DNA of 64,000 bases from Apium graveolens (GCF_009905375.1 NC_133647.1:1612001-1676000), one strand, 5' to 3'; shown: positions 11,850-23,490, numbered from the stretch's first letter. A program made the numbers and translations. Notes: a model not told the origin generated them from the sequence alone.

Positions 11850-12716
11850 ATGGCTAGTGAAATGATTAAAGGTTTGAATGTTGGGTATGTGGTGATGACA
11901 GAAATCTATGGAGATGAGGTTCCTAGAATTGGGGGTGGTCTTTGTATCAACTCACAAGGATGGATAATCACCACCGCAACGTTAACTCCAGCTAATCTTG
12001 AACGAGTTAGGGTTCGATCCAGGTATTCCACTGAATTTAGGCCAGCAGATGTTCTACACGTGAAATCGTGTTTTGGTATAGCTTTTCTAAGCATTCAAGA
12101 TGTGGAAGAAGACGAGGTGTTCAACTATCTTAATATTGCAGATAATCTCTCGATTGAGGAGGGAGATGGATTTTTTTCGTGGATTCACAATAATCCCATT
12201 GTTTTTTCATTCATCACCGGAAATGCCTCCTTTCCATTTGAAGGTGCAATTTTTCCTTCATTTGATAGTAGTACTACTGTTGATACTACTGTTGAAGATG
12301 ATTTGTTTGATTTGAGGCAAAACGAATATTCAGAAACACGGTCTTTTCGAACTATTGGAGGAGTTATCGAGAGCAATCCTCGTAGATCGGAAATATGTTC
12401 TTTACATCCAGAATTACCGGTGATCGAAGTCCATGGGTTTCTTTGTACTAAGGGATATGGCAGCCCGGTATTTGACATGGGTGGTAAATTTGTGGGGTTG
12501 ATCCTGTTTAAGTATCGTGAAATGAATTATATTCTACCAAGCAACATGATCAAGTCTTATCTGGATTTTATAACGGGGACCCGGCCTTCAGCAGCTCGTG
12601 GATATGACGTCGGGGTATATTTACTTATTCTTGATTTATATAATGTGTTGTTTTTAGTAATTGACAAATGCAGTACACAAGTTATAATCATGGTGTCCTC
12701 TAACTTAAGTAATTAG
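11850..12716 (+). CDS. Deg/HtrA-like trypsin-fold protein, catalytically degenerate (paralogue 1)
   Basis: Reads 288 codons without a stop. The trypsin-like fold is recognised by GGGLCINSQGWIITTATL at residues ~28-45, the counterpart of the GxG....G.IVTNAHVV strand of Deg proteases, by FGIAFLSI where Deg enzymes have DLAVLKV, and by GYGSPVFDMGGKFVGLI near residues 201-217 where they have GNSGGPL...G.V.G. All three triad positions look changed: His to Thr (TTATL), Asp to Gly (FGIAF), Ser to Tyr (GYGSP). A non-proteolytic role is therefore likely. No signal peptide, transmembrane segment or PDZ domain is visible. After G255 the sequence gtatat at 12615 matches the true donor position of the paralogue at 14.6 kb, but the nearest acceptor would make a 43-nt intron. 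The last ~33 codons are therefore doubtful. The ATG at 11850 gives an N-terminus collinear with the paralogue. Confidence 0.72.
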   Translation: MASEMIKGLNVGYVVMTEIYGDEVPRIGGGLCINSQGWIITTATLTPANLERVRVRSRYSTEFRPADVLHVKSCFGIAFLSIQDVEEDEVFNYLNIADNLSIEEGDGFFSWIHNNPIVFSFITGNASFPFEGAIFPSFDSSTTVDTTVEDDLFDLRQNEYSETRSFRTIGGVIESNPRRSEICSLHPELPVIEVHGFLCTKGYGSPVFDMGGKFVGLILFKYREMNYILPSNMIKSYLDFITGTRPSAARGYDVGVYLLILDLYNVLFLVIDKCSTQVIIMVSSNLSN

Positions 12717-14165
12717 GTGTAGCAAAGTTTAAGTTGAAGAAAAATAGAAGAGATATGGCATGCAATACTGGTAGGGTTAATAAGTTTGTCAATTCGACCC
12801 CAATCAGCGCAAAAATATGACACATTGCTTGTATTGTGTTTATTCAAGCTGAATCTTAAACATACTAGTACTCTATGTTATGATACCGGAGTCCAACTTG
12901 AGTTGTGCGAATTATATTCAATCAATATGTGACAATTACTACTCTTTTTGTGGTTCAAATATATCTTACTATTAATCTACTTATACCAAGTCAACTTACG
13001 TGCTTTACCTGTTTTAAGTCTCATTCTTTTGAAAGATATATGGGAAATATTTGTATATATATATATAGTATCTGATTACATTTTTGTTATAATTACAAAT
13101 ATACCACTAACATTCTTAATTATCAACACTAGTACAATAATTTAGAACTTGTAAGCTATTTATATTCACATCATATTCGATGGTTCGAAGCTACTGGTAT
13201 TATTTGAATGAAGTTTGCAATAGTCCGTATTATATTCAAATCTAGTAATGTACTATTTGAGTCCTATAAAAACTAACTGATCGAGCAAAATCTAAGCCTA
13301 GTGGTACTGGAAGGTATTCAGGTCACTTTTATTTCTAAGTGTGTAAAAAATATGTATGATGATGTCTTCTGCTACTGTTACTTTATCTGTGAGGAGTCAG
13401 TCTGTCTCACGTATCTTGATCTTGACATCACGATTTTCACGACATGATCATGAAATATTTCTATTTCATTCAACCTTGTATTTTCACGTTTACTCATCAG
13501 TGATGATTCCCTTATACGACCTAATGACACCAATAATTTGATGTCCTGCGTGACGGTACCGTGACGGTACCTGTTAGGAATAAAAGAGGCATCATATTAT
13601 GATATGTATAAACTAGCATCAAGTACTTTGTCTAGAAGCTGTAATCCCAGTTCAAAATTAATAGTAATTTCTTTGTATTATGTTCATGAATGATAGTGAA
13701 TTTTAGAAATTAAAGAAGCCATCATGACCTTTGACTTGTCACAGTATTATATTCAAAACAAATATTAAAATCTAACCTCATGAGCATGTATTTGAAAATC
13801 ACTGTACCATTGTTCATAAATTTGCTTTGTTATGAATTTGAACATTTTTGAAAGAATTGCTTGGACTCCAGAACATAATACCATGCAAGATATTTGGCTT
13901 TGAAGAAAATCGAATTCTGAAAAACTAAGTACTTCTGCCTAGTGACTTTTCAAACCCAACAGTGCGATAATTAACTTTCCCTGCTTAATAGTATGTAACA
14001 GAATATAACAGCCTCACTCACCATCAATAAACAATTGCCTAGCACAATTGATTTTTACATTTTTGGTAAAATTTAAAAGTATGGGGAGGATATATTTGCC
14101 TCAAATATGCTTGTTTACAAACTACCTGTTTTATCGCCTCCAAAAAGGTATACTGATCTATTCAC
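12659..14165 (+). repeat. Spacer between the two Deg-like genes, duplicate of 6260-8000
   Basis: Collinear with the upstream block from ataatc..ggtgtcctc to ttgtttac.aactacctgttttatcgc. Local indels include a duplicated gacggtaccgt (about 13552-13570) found only here. The small ORFs in both copies (6811 and 12948) align to one another, but frame is not conserved through the indels, so they are not genes. Confidence 0.85.
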
Positions 14166-14181
14166 TTGGTACCCTTTGCAG

Positions 14182-14227
14182 TTAAATGCAGAACTGGAAA
14201 TGGCTAGACACTCAAATGATTTGCGAG
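14182..14227 (+). other. Candidate 5' exon of the second Deg-like gene
   Basis: A 46-nt stretch is framed by ccctttgcag and gag|gttagt. It reads LNAELEMARHSNDLR and ends in phase 1. Joining its last g to gtatgg after the cacgcag acceptor at 14641 continues in frame into GMARRSREI of the main exon. An ATG at 14200 could then be the start. The alternative is initiation at 14644. Transcript data would settle it. Confidence 0.4.
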
Positions 14228-14643
14228 GTTAGTACAATGCTCGCACTATTTTACTATAACATTATTCAGAAGAACATGCATAGAGATCTCACGTGATACC
14301 ATTTCTTCCTGTTCTGCCACTACTAAATCAACCATCTGTCTAGTTCCTTTAATTTGTAAACCATTCCTTCCTTAAATGCTCAATTTCGACATGGGAAAAT
14401 AATGGCTGAAATAAAGTAAGAAGTGATAGTCTTCCTTTAGTAAAGAAAGAAGAACTCATGTTTTAGTATTGATAGGTATTTTTTGTTCTCCTCCTGTTAA
14501 CCCCGAAAACTACATTTCCTATAATGGCTTAATGTGCATTTTCGATGTGAAAATATGATTTAATGTTCATAATATTTGAAGTCAATCAACCGTTAGATAT
14601 TTTATCCTCATTCCTCCATAACCACTTGAATCAACACGCAGGT

Positions 14644-15625
14644 ATGGCTAGGAGAAGCAGAGAGATCAATGAATTAGATGCTGTGTACGTGATCTCGACA
14701 GAAGTACCAAGCATGCAGCATATTATCGGAGGTGGTCTATGCATTAGGCCAGAAGGGGTGATAATTACTACTGCCATGGTAACTCCTGCTAACCATACAG
14801 AAGTTGTCGTTCGTTCAAGAAATTCCAATGAGTTTAGGCGAGCAACGGTTTTGAACGTAAATTTTTCGTTTGATATAAGTGTTTTGGTCATTGATCCTCG
14901 TGAAGAAGATGAGATATTTGGGTTCATTGATATTGGACAAGATTTCCCCCCTATTGAGGAGGGAGATCCACTGTTCTCGTGGATTCACAGCATTAATATT
15001 GCTTTTTCAAACATTACCGGAAAGGTTTCCTTCCCGTTTGAGTCGGTGGTTTTTCCACGACCTAGTAGCAGGAAGACGATTGGTAATGCTCTTGCGGGAG
15101 AAGTAGTTGAAATTAGGGAAAATGCGTTCTTACAAACACCGTCTTTTAGAACTATTGGGGGGATTGTTGAAGACATGGGGGAAGGGCGGAGGAAATTGAG
15201 CCATTTACATCCAAAATTACCGCTCATTGAAGTTCATGGATTCAGTGTCAATCAGGATATCTATTTAGATCAGGATTGCTATGGCAGCCCCGTGTTTGAT
15301 AAGCGTGGTGGATTTGTTGGATTGATCATGTTGGAACATTGTGAATTCACATATGTACTACCAAGCCGCGTATTCAGGTCTTACATAAGCCAAAATCTTA
15401 CAAAATGGACTTCATCTCGAGGCGGCGCGGGATCTTCGCATCACAGAAAAGGCAAGGATAACAAGTCAAGAAAAGATAGGGTTCCACATTTTCCTGGTGG
15501 ACATGATGGGGTATATATACTTTTTTCTTAATATTTAAGAATTAGATACATATGTTTATAATCTTTTTATAAAAAGCATGATGTTTGTTTGTTTGTTTGT
15601 TTGTTTTCTATAGGAGTATGTCTAA
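14644..15625 (+). CDS. Deg/HtrA-like trypsin-fold protein, catalytically degenerate (paralogue 2)
   Basis: Main exon 14644-15510, intron 15511-15613 (gtatat...ctatag), last exon 15614-15625 adding E-Y-V-stop; about 292 residues. The chosen ATG aligns with the start of the paralogue at 11850; an open frame reaches back to 14563, and an upstream exon at 14182-14227 is possible. Fold landmarks: IIGGGLCIRPEGVIITTAMV, then FDISVLVID, then DCYGSPVFDKRGGFVGLIML. Relative to Deg/HtrA, His is Met and the Ser of GNSGGP aligns with Tyr (CYGSP), while the Asp of D-I-S-V-L is kept. Only one of three triad residues survives. The C-terminus is Ser/Gly/Lys-rich and basic (residues ~262-285). Roughly half of residues appear shared with paralogue 1, with EEGD.....SWIH and SFRTIGG most conserved. 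Substrate and location are unknown. Confidence 0.75.
15582..15607 (+). repeat. (TTTG)n microsatellite in the intron
   Basis: About six tgtt/tttg units form the polypyrimidine-like tract just upstream of the ctatag acceptor at 15613. Length variation here could alter splicing of the last exon. Confidence 0.85.
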
Positions 15626-15865
15626 CTGGAAGAATGAGCAGAGCAGCTTGGCTATCCTCAAGCGTATAATATCTACCCTCCACTAGAGGAGTATGTTCAA
15701 CTAGGAAGATGCTAACTAGTATTGATTTTAATATTTGGAGATGAGGGTCCTTTGTGGATTACTGAGCTTATTATCAACTTAGGTTGTACTCCAATTCTAG
15801 CTGATGAATCTGGATTCCTTACTAAAGGATCAAACTTATGTGATTCTTGATTTGTTGTCTTGTTA

Positions 15866-16012
15866 CAATCTCAAGCCATCTTTCTTAAATGTTTAATATT
15901 CTTACATATCGTTCTCTGTTCATCCTTAATTAGCTTTAATCTCAAGCATCTATTTACATCTTTCTTACATGTTTAATATTCTTACATATCGTTCTCTTTT
16001 CATCCTTAATTT
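15866..16012 (+). repeat. Two-copy direct repeat, period about 72-75 bp
   Basis: The motif atctcaag...catctttctta followed by atgtttaatattcttac and atatcgttctct..tcatcc occurs at about 15868 and again at about 15940. The rest of 15626-16369 has no gene. Confidence 0.8.
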
Positions 16013-16369
16013 GTGTATGATAAATAAAATACTTTTACACTTTTGCTCAAGTTTCTGGCTTTTAATGCATTGAGAGTATACATGTCATTAGTGTTTTTTT
16101 AGTTTGTTGAGGGCCTCGAGGCTTTGATCACAACTTGACGCATGTACTTCCCATACAAAGAGCTGCAACCACAAATAAAAAAAAAAAAAAAACACGACGA
16201 TAACATGATTATTCGTGATACACAACATGCTCATCCATTTTTCTACTTTGTCTCCAATACGCATCATCCTCTTTACCAGATTAAGCATGCAATTGGAGAT
16301 TACGCACTCTCAGCAAACAGTTTCATCCAACCAAGGAGGTTGATATAAAGGAAAGCAAGATAGGAAATA

Positions 16370-18665
16370 AAATACTTGATGCATACAACTTACAACTTGA
16401 CATGGCCACCACTCACTAAATTTCTACTATGAAACCCTTTTCAAACCAGTACATTCGCATAGCATTCAGCTATTATGATAATCCAAATTAGTACAGCATA
16501 GGCAGATGAACAGTTACAACAGTTCCCAGACCATGACCTTAAAGTTACAAGTTAACATACATATGCTATTCACAAAACAGACAAAAACATTTTATACAAA
16601 ACACTTAAACCATGACCCTTGTCCTGTTTTTCTTTCTTGACCCCTTCCAGAAACAAGTAGCAGAAACAAGTAGCAACTACAAATCAGTCTGCCAAGTGAT
16701 TCTTTTTCGCAAAAGCTAATCACGGCTATCAGCCAGACATTCTAATACCAGCCTTTCTTTTTTTACTGCTTCACTGAAGTCTTTGTTTATGAGACATTTA
16801 ATCCTGACATAAAAATTTGAGCAAGTTATCTGCGTTGGCTGCACATCTGACACACCGTTGCAGACCTGGAAGGATTCAGATAAGTGCACTGATCACAAGC
16901 CCAACTTCCTGGATCCTCAGCGCCTTTGCTTGATCCTCCAATCCGGAACAAGCTTTTTCCTCTCCCACTTTTTGTTTTGCTACTCCCTGCAACACATTTT
17001 GAGCTTGTTGTCTTGCTAGAGGCTCCTATGGAATTAACATCTGATAGACCATTCTCCAATGCTCTGACCAAGTTTTCGAAGTAATTTCGCTTGACACTGT
17101 TGTGGCATTCAATAGCATGTTAAGTGATGTATCAACAAAATTTTCCCAGAAAATTATTTTGTAACAAGAATGAAAAAAAACAAGGTACTGCAATATATTA
17201 ATACAGCTTCTCTTCAGAGCCTAGCTTCAATTGGTGCATATTGACAAGTGGGCAACTGACTACGTTTTCATAATGTTAACCAGGTACAGCTGTATGCTTT
17301 ATAGTTTACATAGCTTGCGCAGTACATGCTGACTCACATATCCTTTTTCAAACAACTAAAAAGAAAGTCAAGTACAATATACTGCAAACTCAGATTGTTT
17401 CTCTGACAACAAAAAAGAAGCCAAGTACAAGATAATGCAAAAGGCAACTGATGCGGTATCATCAGGTAAACTTGCAAATATTGTGAACACAGACATGAAA
17501 ACAGAACTCCAGATCCATATAGCTTAGATAGACGGTGGGATTACGATTCATTGGGTTTAAAACAAAACAACCTCAGAAATTTCAGTTCCTTGCATGGAAG
17601 AGGACCTCTCCCAGTTTTAAACTGCTAGGTCAATTACAAAATCTCTAGGATAACTTCTAAAAACTCTAGCACAAAGACTTCCCATATGTTCAAGTTCTAC
17701 CTGCGGCCTGCGCACTCTTTTCCGTTTAAGTTTTTAACAAGACTCTTCGTATAATTTCGTTGATTCATGGCCCATGTAGTAGTGCCTAGCTTAAAATCAA
17801 ACCCTACTAAAGAAACCCCAAGAAGAGGCTAACAAAGTACCCAAACTAATTGCTTTTAATTGATGACAGTACACGTGTTCCAGCATCTACTAATTTGAAA
17901 ACAAGCACTCTTTGTATATATCATAAATCAAACAAACTTTAACAATTCACTAGCCTACAAACCCTTTGCAGAATGAGCTCTGATGTTAAAACTCGCCCCC
18001 AAGAAACAGTCCAATATCTCAATTTACACAGTGCCAAATTTCCCCAAGAATATTCCACATATTGACAAGTTATAAGCTACTTGCAGACTGATCTTGGTTT
18101 ACAAAATCATTAACTTCTAGAGTTCACCTAGAGTTTCATACTCCCATAACATCCCATAGCAATTTTCGAAGTAAAACTTCAGATACAGAAGCTCAATGAA
18201 GAGGGACTAAACACCTACTAATTTTAAGCATGTATGTTGCTCAATAGAAAAAGACTATTAACTGACTGACAGCTTATTAATTCATAGGGTTAGCTTGATT
18301 TAGTGAGCGCACCCAGACTGGGACAACTCAGTAAATCTCCAGTCCACCCTACTAAATAGCCTTCCTTCAAAGCCCCTCTCTGCCCATCAGTAAAGTGCAT
18401 ACAGCAATTTCTTTTGCATTTCATTTTGTTTCAATATAACAGAAAATAAATATCTTACACAATATATACCTAGTCAATCCAGCCAGTTTTGTACGAAAAC
18501 CACTAAAATCTTCAGATGTACCATCACCGAGGTAATTCTGTAATTCCTTCTCTGCGCACTGATGGAGCCTTTCTAAAATAGCCTCAGCTTCACCTGTTCA
18601 ACAAATGAAAACAGAAATAAATTACCAACCCAACAAAAATAAGTTCCTGCTAAATTACATGATAA
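16370..18665. repeat. Segmental duplication, copy I
   Basis: Collinear with 25026-27165 with only scattered differences (identity looks above 95% by eye). It spans the 3' UTR, last coding exon, last long intron and next-to-last exon of the ARIADNE-like gene. Copy I keeps the zinc-finger codons that copy II has lost. Confidence 0.92.
16826..17096 (-). other. Last exon of copy I: RanBP2-type zinc finger
   Basis: Acceptor aacag, then a split Ser codon and [17 protein letters not shown], a Ser/Lys-rich linker, and [11 protein letters not shown]...[15 protein letters not shown]. The W-x-C-x2-C...N...C-x2-C pattern is the RanBP2/NZF finger, a ubiquitin-binding fold at the end of plant ARIADNE proteins. 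This exon is intact here. Confidence 0.88.
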
Positions 18666-18784
18666 ACACCAGGGAAATTTATACCTTGCAAATACTCAAA
18701 GAACTGCCTCTTGGCAAGCTCGTGCTCTGGCAAGTAGAATCCATACGCATACGTCCATTTCAACACTCGCCTACATTCGACAAT
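18470..18784 (-). other. Two ARIADNE-domain exons (intact versions)
   Basis: Exon 18784-18685 encodes [20 protein letters not shown] and on to a split Gly codon. Exon 18593-18470 encodes [19 protein letters not shown] and FRTKLAGLT. Both have good acceptors and gtataa/gtatat donors, and their phases match the neighbouring exons. Degraded copies lie at 19671-19925 and in copy II. Confidence 0.85.
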
Positions 18785-19670
18785 CTGCCAGCACAAAAAT
18801 ACCAAGGGAACTGTTAATCAATTCATGCACAATGTAAAATGGTCTAAAGTAAAGAATCAGAGATCTGCTGCTTCAAAGTGTAAGAGGTATATTCTTTAGC
18901 TTTCAATTCGTACTGTATCAACATGTAAGTGGGAAACATACCCTGTCCAAGTTGAATGGAACCACCACTTTCTTATATCTGAACATAAAATCCATCTGGC
19001 TTACAGAAATAACTTACAAGAGAAGACAGTTTCGGTGACTTGTTAATGCTAAACTGGGATTCATTCTTAACTTCTTGTAGGAAACATAAATGTTTAAAAA
19101 ATGAGATATTAGATGAACTTCTAAAAGTATATAGGAGACCAAAAGTTTTAGGACAAAAATCGTTGAATAATTAGTAGTGTTTTCATAGCTTGGTTCACCA
19201 AATGTGCATTAGTATCTAAGTTCATTATTATGCAAAGATGATTAAACCCGGTTAGTGCAATTTATGCTTTATTCTAGTGAGATCATCACTGCTCTCTTCG
19301 TGTTGATATATAGGAACATGTATGGATTACAAATGAGAATTGATATTTGATTATTGATTAAGATTTACTTTTTATTATTTCTTTATATTCGTATATTTTA
19401 CTTTATGAGAAATCCTTAGCATAATCCTTAGTGTAGTAAATGTTATGCTATTAATTTCCTAAGTATATCTTTTAATGTTATTTTCATTATATACCACAGT
19501 TCTAATTACTCTTCTGTATATCTTGCTAATTTACACTACATCATGAAGACTAGGAACATAAGTGGTCTAAAAGCCACAGAAACTTGTTTGGAAACAAGTT
19601 GTGGACACTGAAAGTAGAGGGCACAGGAATTGCAAGAGTTAAGATTAAGAAATTTAGACATCACCGAGGC

Positions 19671-19925
19671 AATTCTGTAATTCCTTCTCTGCGCACTGAT
19701 GGAGCCTTTCTAAATTAGCCTCAGCTTCACCTGTTCAACAAATGAAAACAGAAATAAATTACCAACCCAATAAACATAAGTTCCTGCTAAATTACATGAT
19801 AAAAACCATGGAAATTTATACCTTGCAAACACTCAAAGAACTGCCTCTTGGCAAGCTCGTGCTCTGGCAAATAGAATCCATAATCATACGTCCATTTCAA
19901 CACTCGCCTACATTCGATAGAAGTA
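19671..19925 (-). pseudogene. Dead duplicate of two ARIADNE-domain exons
   Basis: It encodes [20 protein letters not shown] and [18 protein letters not shown], as in the intact pair. The acceptor before the first exon is lost (ttctatcgaatg in place of gcagattgtcgaatg), and the second exon is cut off at the duplication junction after L-G-D and runs into a stop. It cannot be spliced in usefully. Confidence 0.82.
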
Positions 19926-20013
19926 ACATAAAAGAGAAGACAGTTTTTGGACTGGTTAATGCTAAACTGGGATTCATTCTTAACTTCTTGTAGGAAACAT
20001 AAATGTTTAAAAA

Positions 20014-20863
20014 TTGGGGAATTTGTATAAAACATCCCAAAATAATGAGTTAGTTTGTGAATGAGTCCCCTTTTGTTCAATAATCATAAATATGTCCTAT
20101 AGTTAACTTAAACTGACGTATAACCCTCATACATGTATAATAATCTCATCAATATGAGCATATGTACTAAAATGCCCCTAATATAATACAATACAATTTA
20201 AAAAAATCACTTGTTCCACCGAACATAAAATCATTGGGTCTCTATCAATTTTTGTTTCACCATATTTGACACAGGAATGTATGGTGGTTGGTTGGTTTTT
20301 TTATTACTATCAATGGGCTCTGGGATTTTTTAAATTTAAGGTTCAATGTTTAAAAACTTAACTTGGCCTCGCAATAATTGTTGCATTTTTCTTAGTGTAC
20401 ACATAGGCGGGGGCAGACCATGTACTATCAATTTCTTAATTTTTATAATTTTACCATTGTAATTGAGTGTTGCATCAATTTAACGGGGGTGTAAAATGAT
20501 TTTCAATTTTTAAAATTTTACCGATCAAAATTGATTGTTCCTGGTTGCATCAAGTTGAGCTAAGGTGAAATAAAATGATATTTCTTTTCCATTGTGATCA
20601 CAAATCACTACCTAAGTGAAACCACCAAAGTTTAAAATTTATTGGATTGTATACATCTCCTAATTACCAAATGTTAATATTTATATTCTCCAAGTCATTT
20701 GTAGGGTTATTTATGTCATTTAAAAACATGCACTTGTGTAATTAACTATGGTTAATCTAAAATTATAGAAAAGTTCTAATATAGAATATATTTATAAATA
20801 TAATTATAAATGGGATATATTTATAAATGGACTTTTATAATGGGACATATTAGTAAAAAACCC
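20014..20863. mobile_element. 850-bp non-autonomous TIR element with a preserved empty site
   Basis: It is bounded by imperfect inverted ends, ttgggga.ttt.tataaaacatccc at the left and gggacatattagtaaaaaaccc at the right, and by the direct repeat taaaaa (20008-20013, 20864-20869). The sister repeat unit at 19093-19104 shows the uninterrupted site (ttaaaaaatgag). No transposase frame is present. The superfamily is not certain from the ends. Confidence 0.72.
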
Positions 20864-22649
20864 TAAAAAATGAGATAATAGATGAACTTCTAAAAGTATA
20901 TAGGAGATCAAAAGTTCTAGAAAAAAGAGTTGAATAATTAGTAGTGTTTACATAGCTTGGTTCACCAAATGTGCACTAGTATCTAAGTTAATTTATGATG
21001 CAAAGATGAGTAAACCCGGTTAGTGTAATATATGCTTTATTCTAGTGAGATCATCACTACTCTCTTGTTGATATTTAGGAACATGTATGGATTGCAAATG
21101 AATATTAATATTTGATTACTGATTAAGATTTACTTTTCATTACTTCTTTATATTCATCTATTTTACATTTTGAGAAATCCTTGGCATAATCCTTGGTGTA
21201 GTAAATTTATCTTTTGCTATTATCTTCGTTATATACCACAATTTCTAATTACACTTCTTTATATCTTGCTAATTCACACTATATCATGAAGACTAGGAAC
21301 ATAGTGGTCTAAAAGCCACAGAAACTTGTTTGTAAACAAGTTGTGGACACTGAAAGGAGAGGGCACGGGAATAGCAAGAGTTAAGATCAAGAAACTTAGA
21401 CATACCTGTGACCATGCTTCCAACACAAACTTCAATTGTGACTCTGGTATCTTCTGCTTCTCACTAAGTTTTTCAAGCTGGAAAAAACAGAAAAACAAAA
21501 CTTACAAAAAGCAGGGGAGAGAGTACTTATAGATCAATTTAAGTCCTTACGGGGATGTAGCAGCCCAAAAAACAATATGGCTAAATTGACACTTACTCTA
21601 CTTTTGGTGACAGAAACAAGATCACTCCATACACCAATTCAGTATAAAGAATACGCTGTTCTTGTCAAGAGAGCTCAACAACTAAATGCATGCAATGATG
21701 TAGTTTAAGAGATTAATTTGACTGGATAAAGAATAATGTTTTAAAGATTTATAGCTGTGTACTTGTGCTTAAATTTTCTAATTTATCTTCATTATCATTT
21801 AAAAATTAGAAACTTCTGACCAACTCAAAAGTAGATGTAAATTACAAGCCAAATGATACTGCCTCCATTCCTAAACAACAGTCCCTCTGATTTTTGGTCC
21901 GCATGTGTTGTGCTGCAAAATAAACTATTCAAAATTAATATAAAAATCAAATTTCTATATCAAATAAAGTTTCCCATCAAATATTGATTTGATATAAACT
22001 TTTAACTTTAATAATGAGTATAATTATGTTTTCAAGCACCTCAATCAATGTGCTAAAAGATCAAAGCAGCTATTCTTTAGAAATGTAGGTTGTGGAACAA
22101 AAAAATCAAGTTAAATCTATCCACAATGGCTTCAAATTCTATTTTACATTTTGCTTGCAAATAAAAAATGAGAGGTTATACAAATGATACAATCATAACT
22201 CTAGTCTAGGTCATATTATATCACAACTAAAAATAAAGTTTTGTTCATACATGCACAGTTTGCATTTTATGTAAATCTGCAAGGGCTTTCTGCCTCGACT
22301 GCCATTGAAAAGGTTAAAATGTCAGATTACTTGTAAGCAAATCATTTAAACAGATTTACAACAGAGAAATATCCAAAAATAAACTAATACATTGATAACA
22401 AATAGCCATAGTCCATTTTCGATTACTGAAGTACAAAAAAACGAGAATTGGAATCTATTTGTATAAAATTCCTAACACAAGTATTCAAGTGTGCACTGAG
22501 CATATGTAATAAAATGAGTACTTATCTAAACTGCATTTAAAGAAAATAAATAAACATTAGCTACAGCTCAAAAGTTTTAATAATCTATGAATTGTCACTA
22601 TTAAGTTCCACTACTCCCCATGGGAAAAGAACACATACGAAACAACTAA

Positions 22650-22990
22650 AACCAGTACATTTGCATGTATTCATTATATATAATTATCCTTAATAATATA
22701 TCATAGGCAGCTGGAGATTTACAACAGTTCACAGACCATGACCCCTTAAGTTATAACCGAACTAACAGACGCTATATATAAACAAAAAGGACAAATACAA
22801 CATATGCATAAGCCTCAAACCATGCCCTTTATCCTGATTTTCTTTCTTCACCCCTTCCCAAACAAGTTGCAACTACAAATCAGACTGCCTAGTGCCTAGT
22901 GATTCTTCTGCGCACAAGCTAATCACGACTGACTCACAAACTTTTTTATACTAGCCTTGCCTTTTACTGCTTCTCTGAATTCTTTGTTAT
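22650..22990. repeat. Diverged third copy of the ARIADNE 3' UTR inside an intron
   Basis: Collinear with about 16446-16800 and 25098-25440: accagtacatt.gcat, acaacagttc.cagaccatgacc, ttatcctgattttc, caagt.gcaactacaaatca and ttttactgcttc are shared. It lies between exons 23490-23409 and 22298-22251 of copy I, so it is not at a gene end. It is clearly more diverged than the other two copies are from each other. Confidence 0.8.
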
Positions 22991-23204
22991 GCTAGTGGAT
23001 ACAGGTTTTAGAAGAGAAGTAATAACTATAAAATGGAATGAACAGAACCGGTCCTTTCTCAACTTAAATAATATAGCCAACTGAATGAACATTAGTGGAC
23101 ATCCAGGATAACAAATCGTAAATTACTCCTTAAAGATACTATGAACCATACCTATATTCTCCATTTCAAGGAAAATAACTTTCACAAAGATAATGGAACA
23201 GTTC

Positions 23205-23345
23205 CTACTTCCAATAGGAGTTATCCCTAATATCTCCTAGTGTATACACCTTTTCTCTTGGTAACAAAAGATTGAGGATTCGAACCTCAGTAGAGGCAGG
23301 GTAACTGACCACTATCGGAATAAAGAGACTTGGATGACCTTTGAT
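23205..23345 (-). mobile_element. Possible SINE (tRNA-like head) in an intron
   Basis: On the minus strand a perfect B box ggttcgaatcc (23286-23276) follows an A-box-like tccgatagtgg (23319-23309), spaced about 22 bp apart as in plant SINEs. The tail and target duplication were not resolved. Confidence 0.4.
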
Positions 23346-23408
23346 TTTTATAATGACTATACTATATAACAGGAGAAGTGGAGATATAAGTGACAAACTT
23401 GAACATAC

Positions 23409-23490
23409 CGACTGGTTGGTAGCACACCGCTCGTAATAATGAGTGTATCGAGTTCTTAGCCATCTCCCTTCTCTTCTCAGATTCATCATA
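23409..23490 (-). other. Frameshifted ARIADNE-domain exon
   Basis: It begins YDESEKRREMAKNS in the correct frame. The following residues of the family (ERYTHYYERWATNQS) appear only in another frame (RYTHYYERCATNQS). Aligned to the family, about eight nucleotides are missing between the Ser and Arg codons (aactcgatacac). The shifted frame meets a taa in the next exon. Confidence 0.8.

Larger units (their letters stand above)
18520..21402. repeat. Internal tandem duplication within copy I (about 18520-19670 and 19671-21402)
   Basis: The order exon b - exon c - aactgggattcattctta - tggttcaccaaatgtgca - aagccacagaaacttgttt - ttaga cat occurs twice. The junction is ttagacat|caccgagg at 19670. Unit 2 lacks ~220 bp of unit 1 after exon c and carries an 850-bp insertion. 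In unit 2 the last shared sequence runs on into the real donor of exon 21477-21406, showing which flank is ancestral. Confidence 0.9.

Noticed and set aside
11906..12478. Antisense and shifted-frame ORFs overlapping the first Deg-like gene
   Set aside because: Shadows of the coding frame; the plus frame has the fold motifs and the paralogue match. The same holds for 14631-15227.
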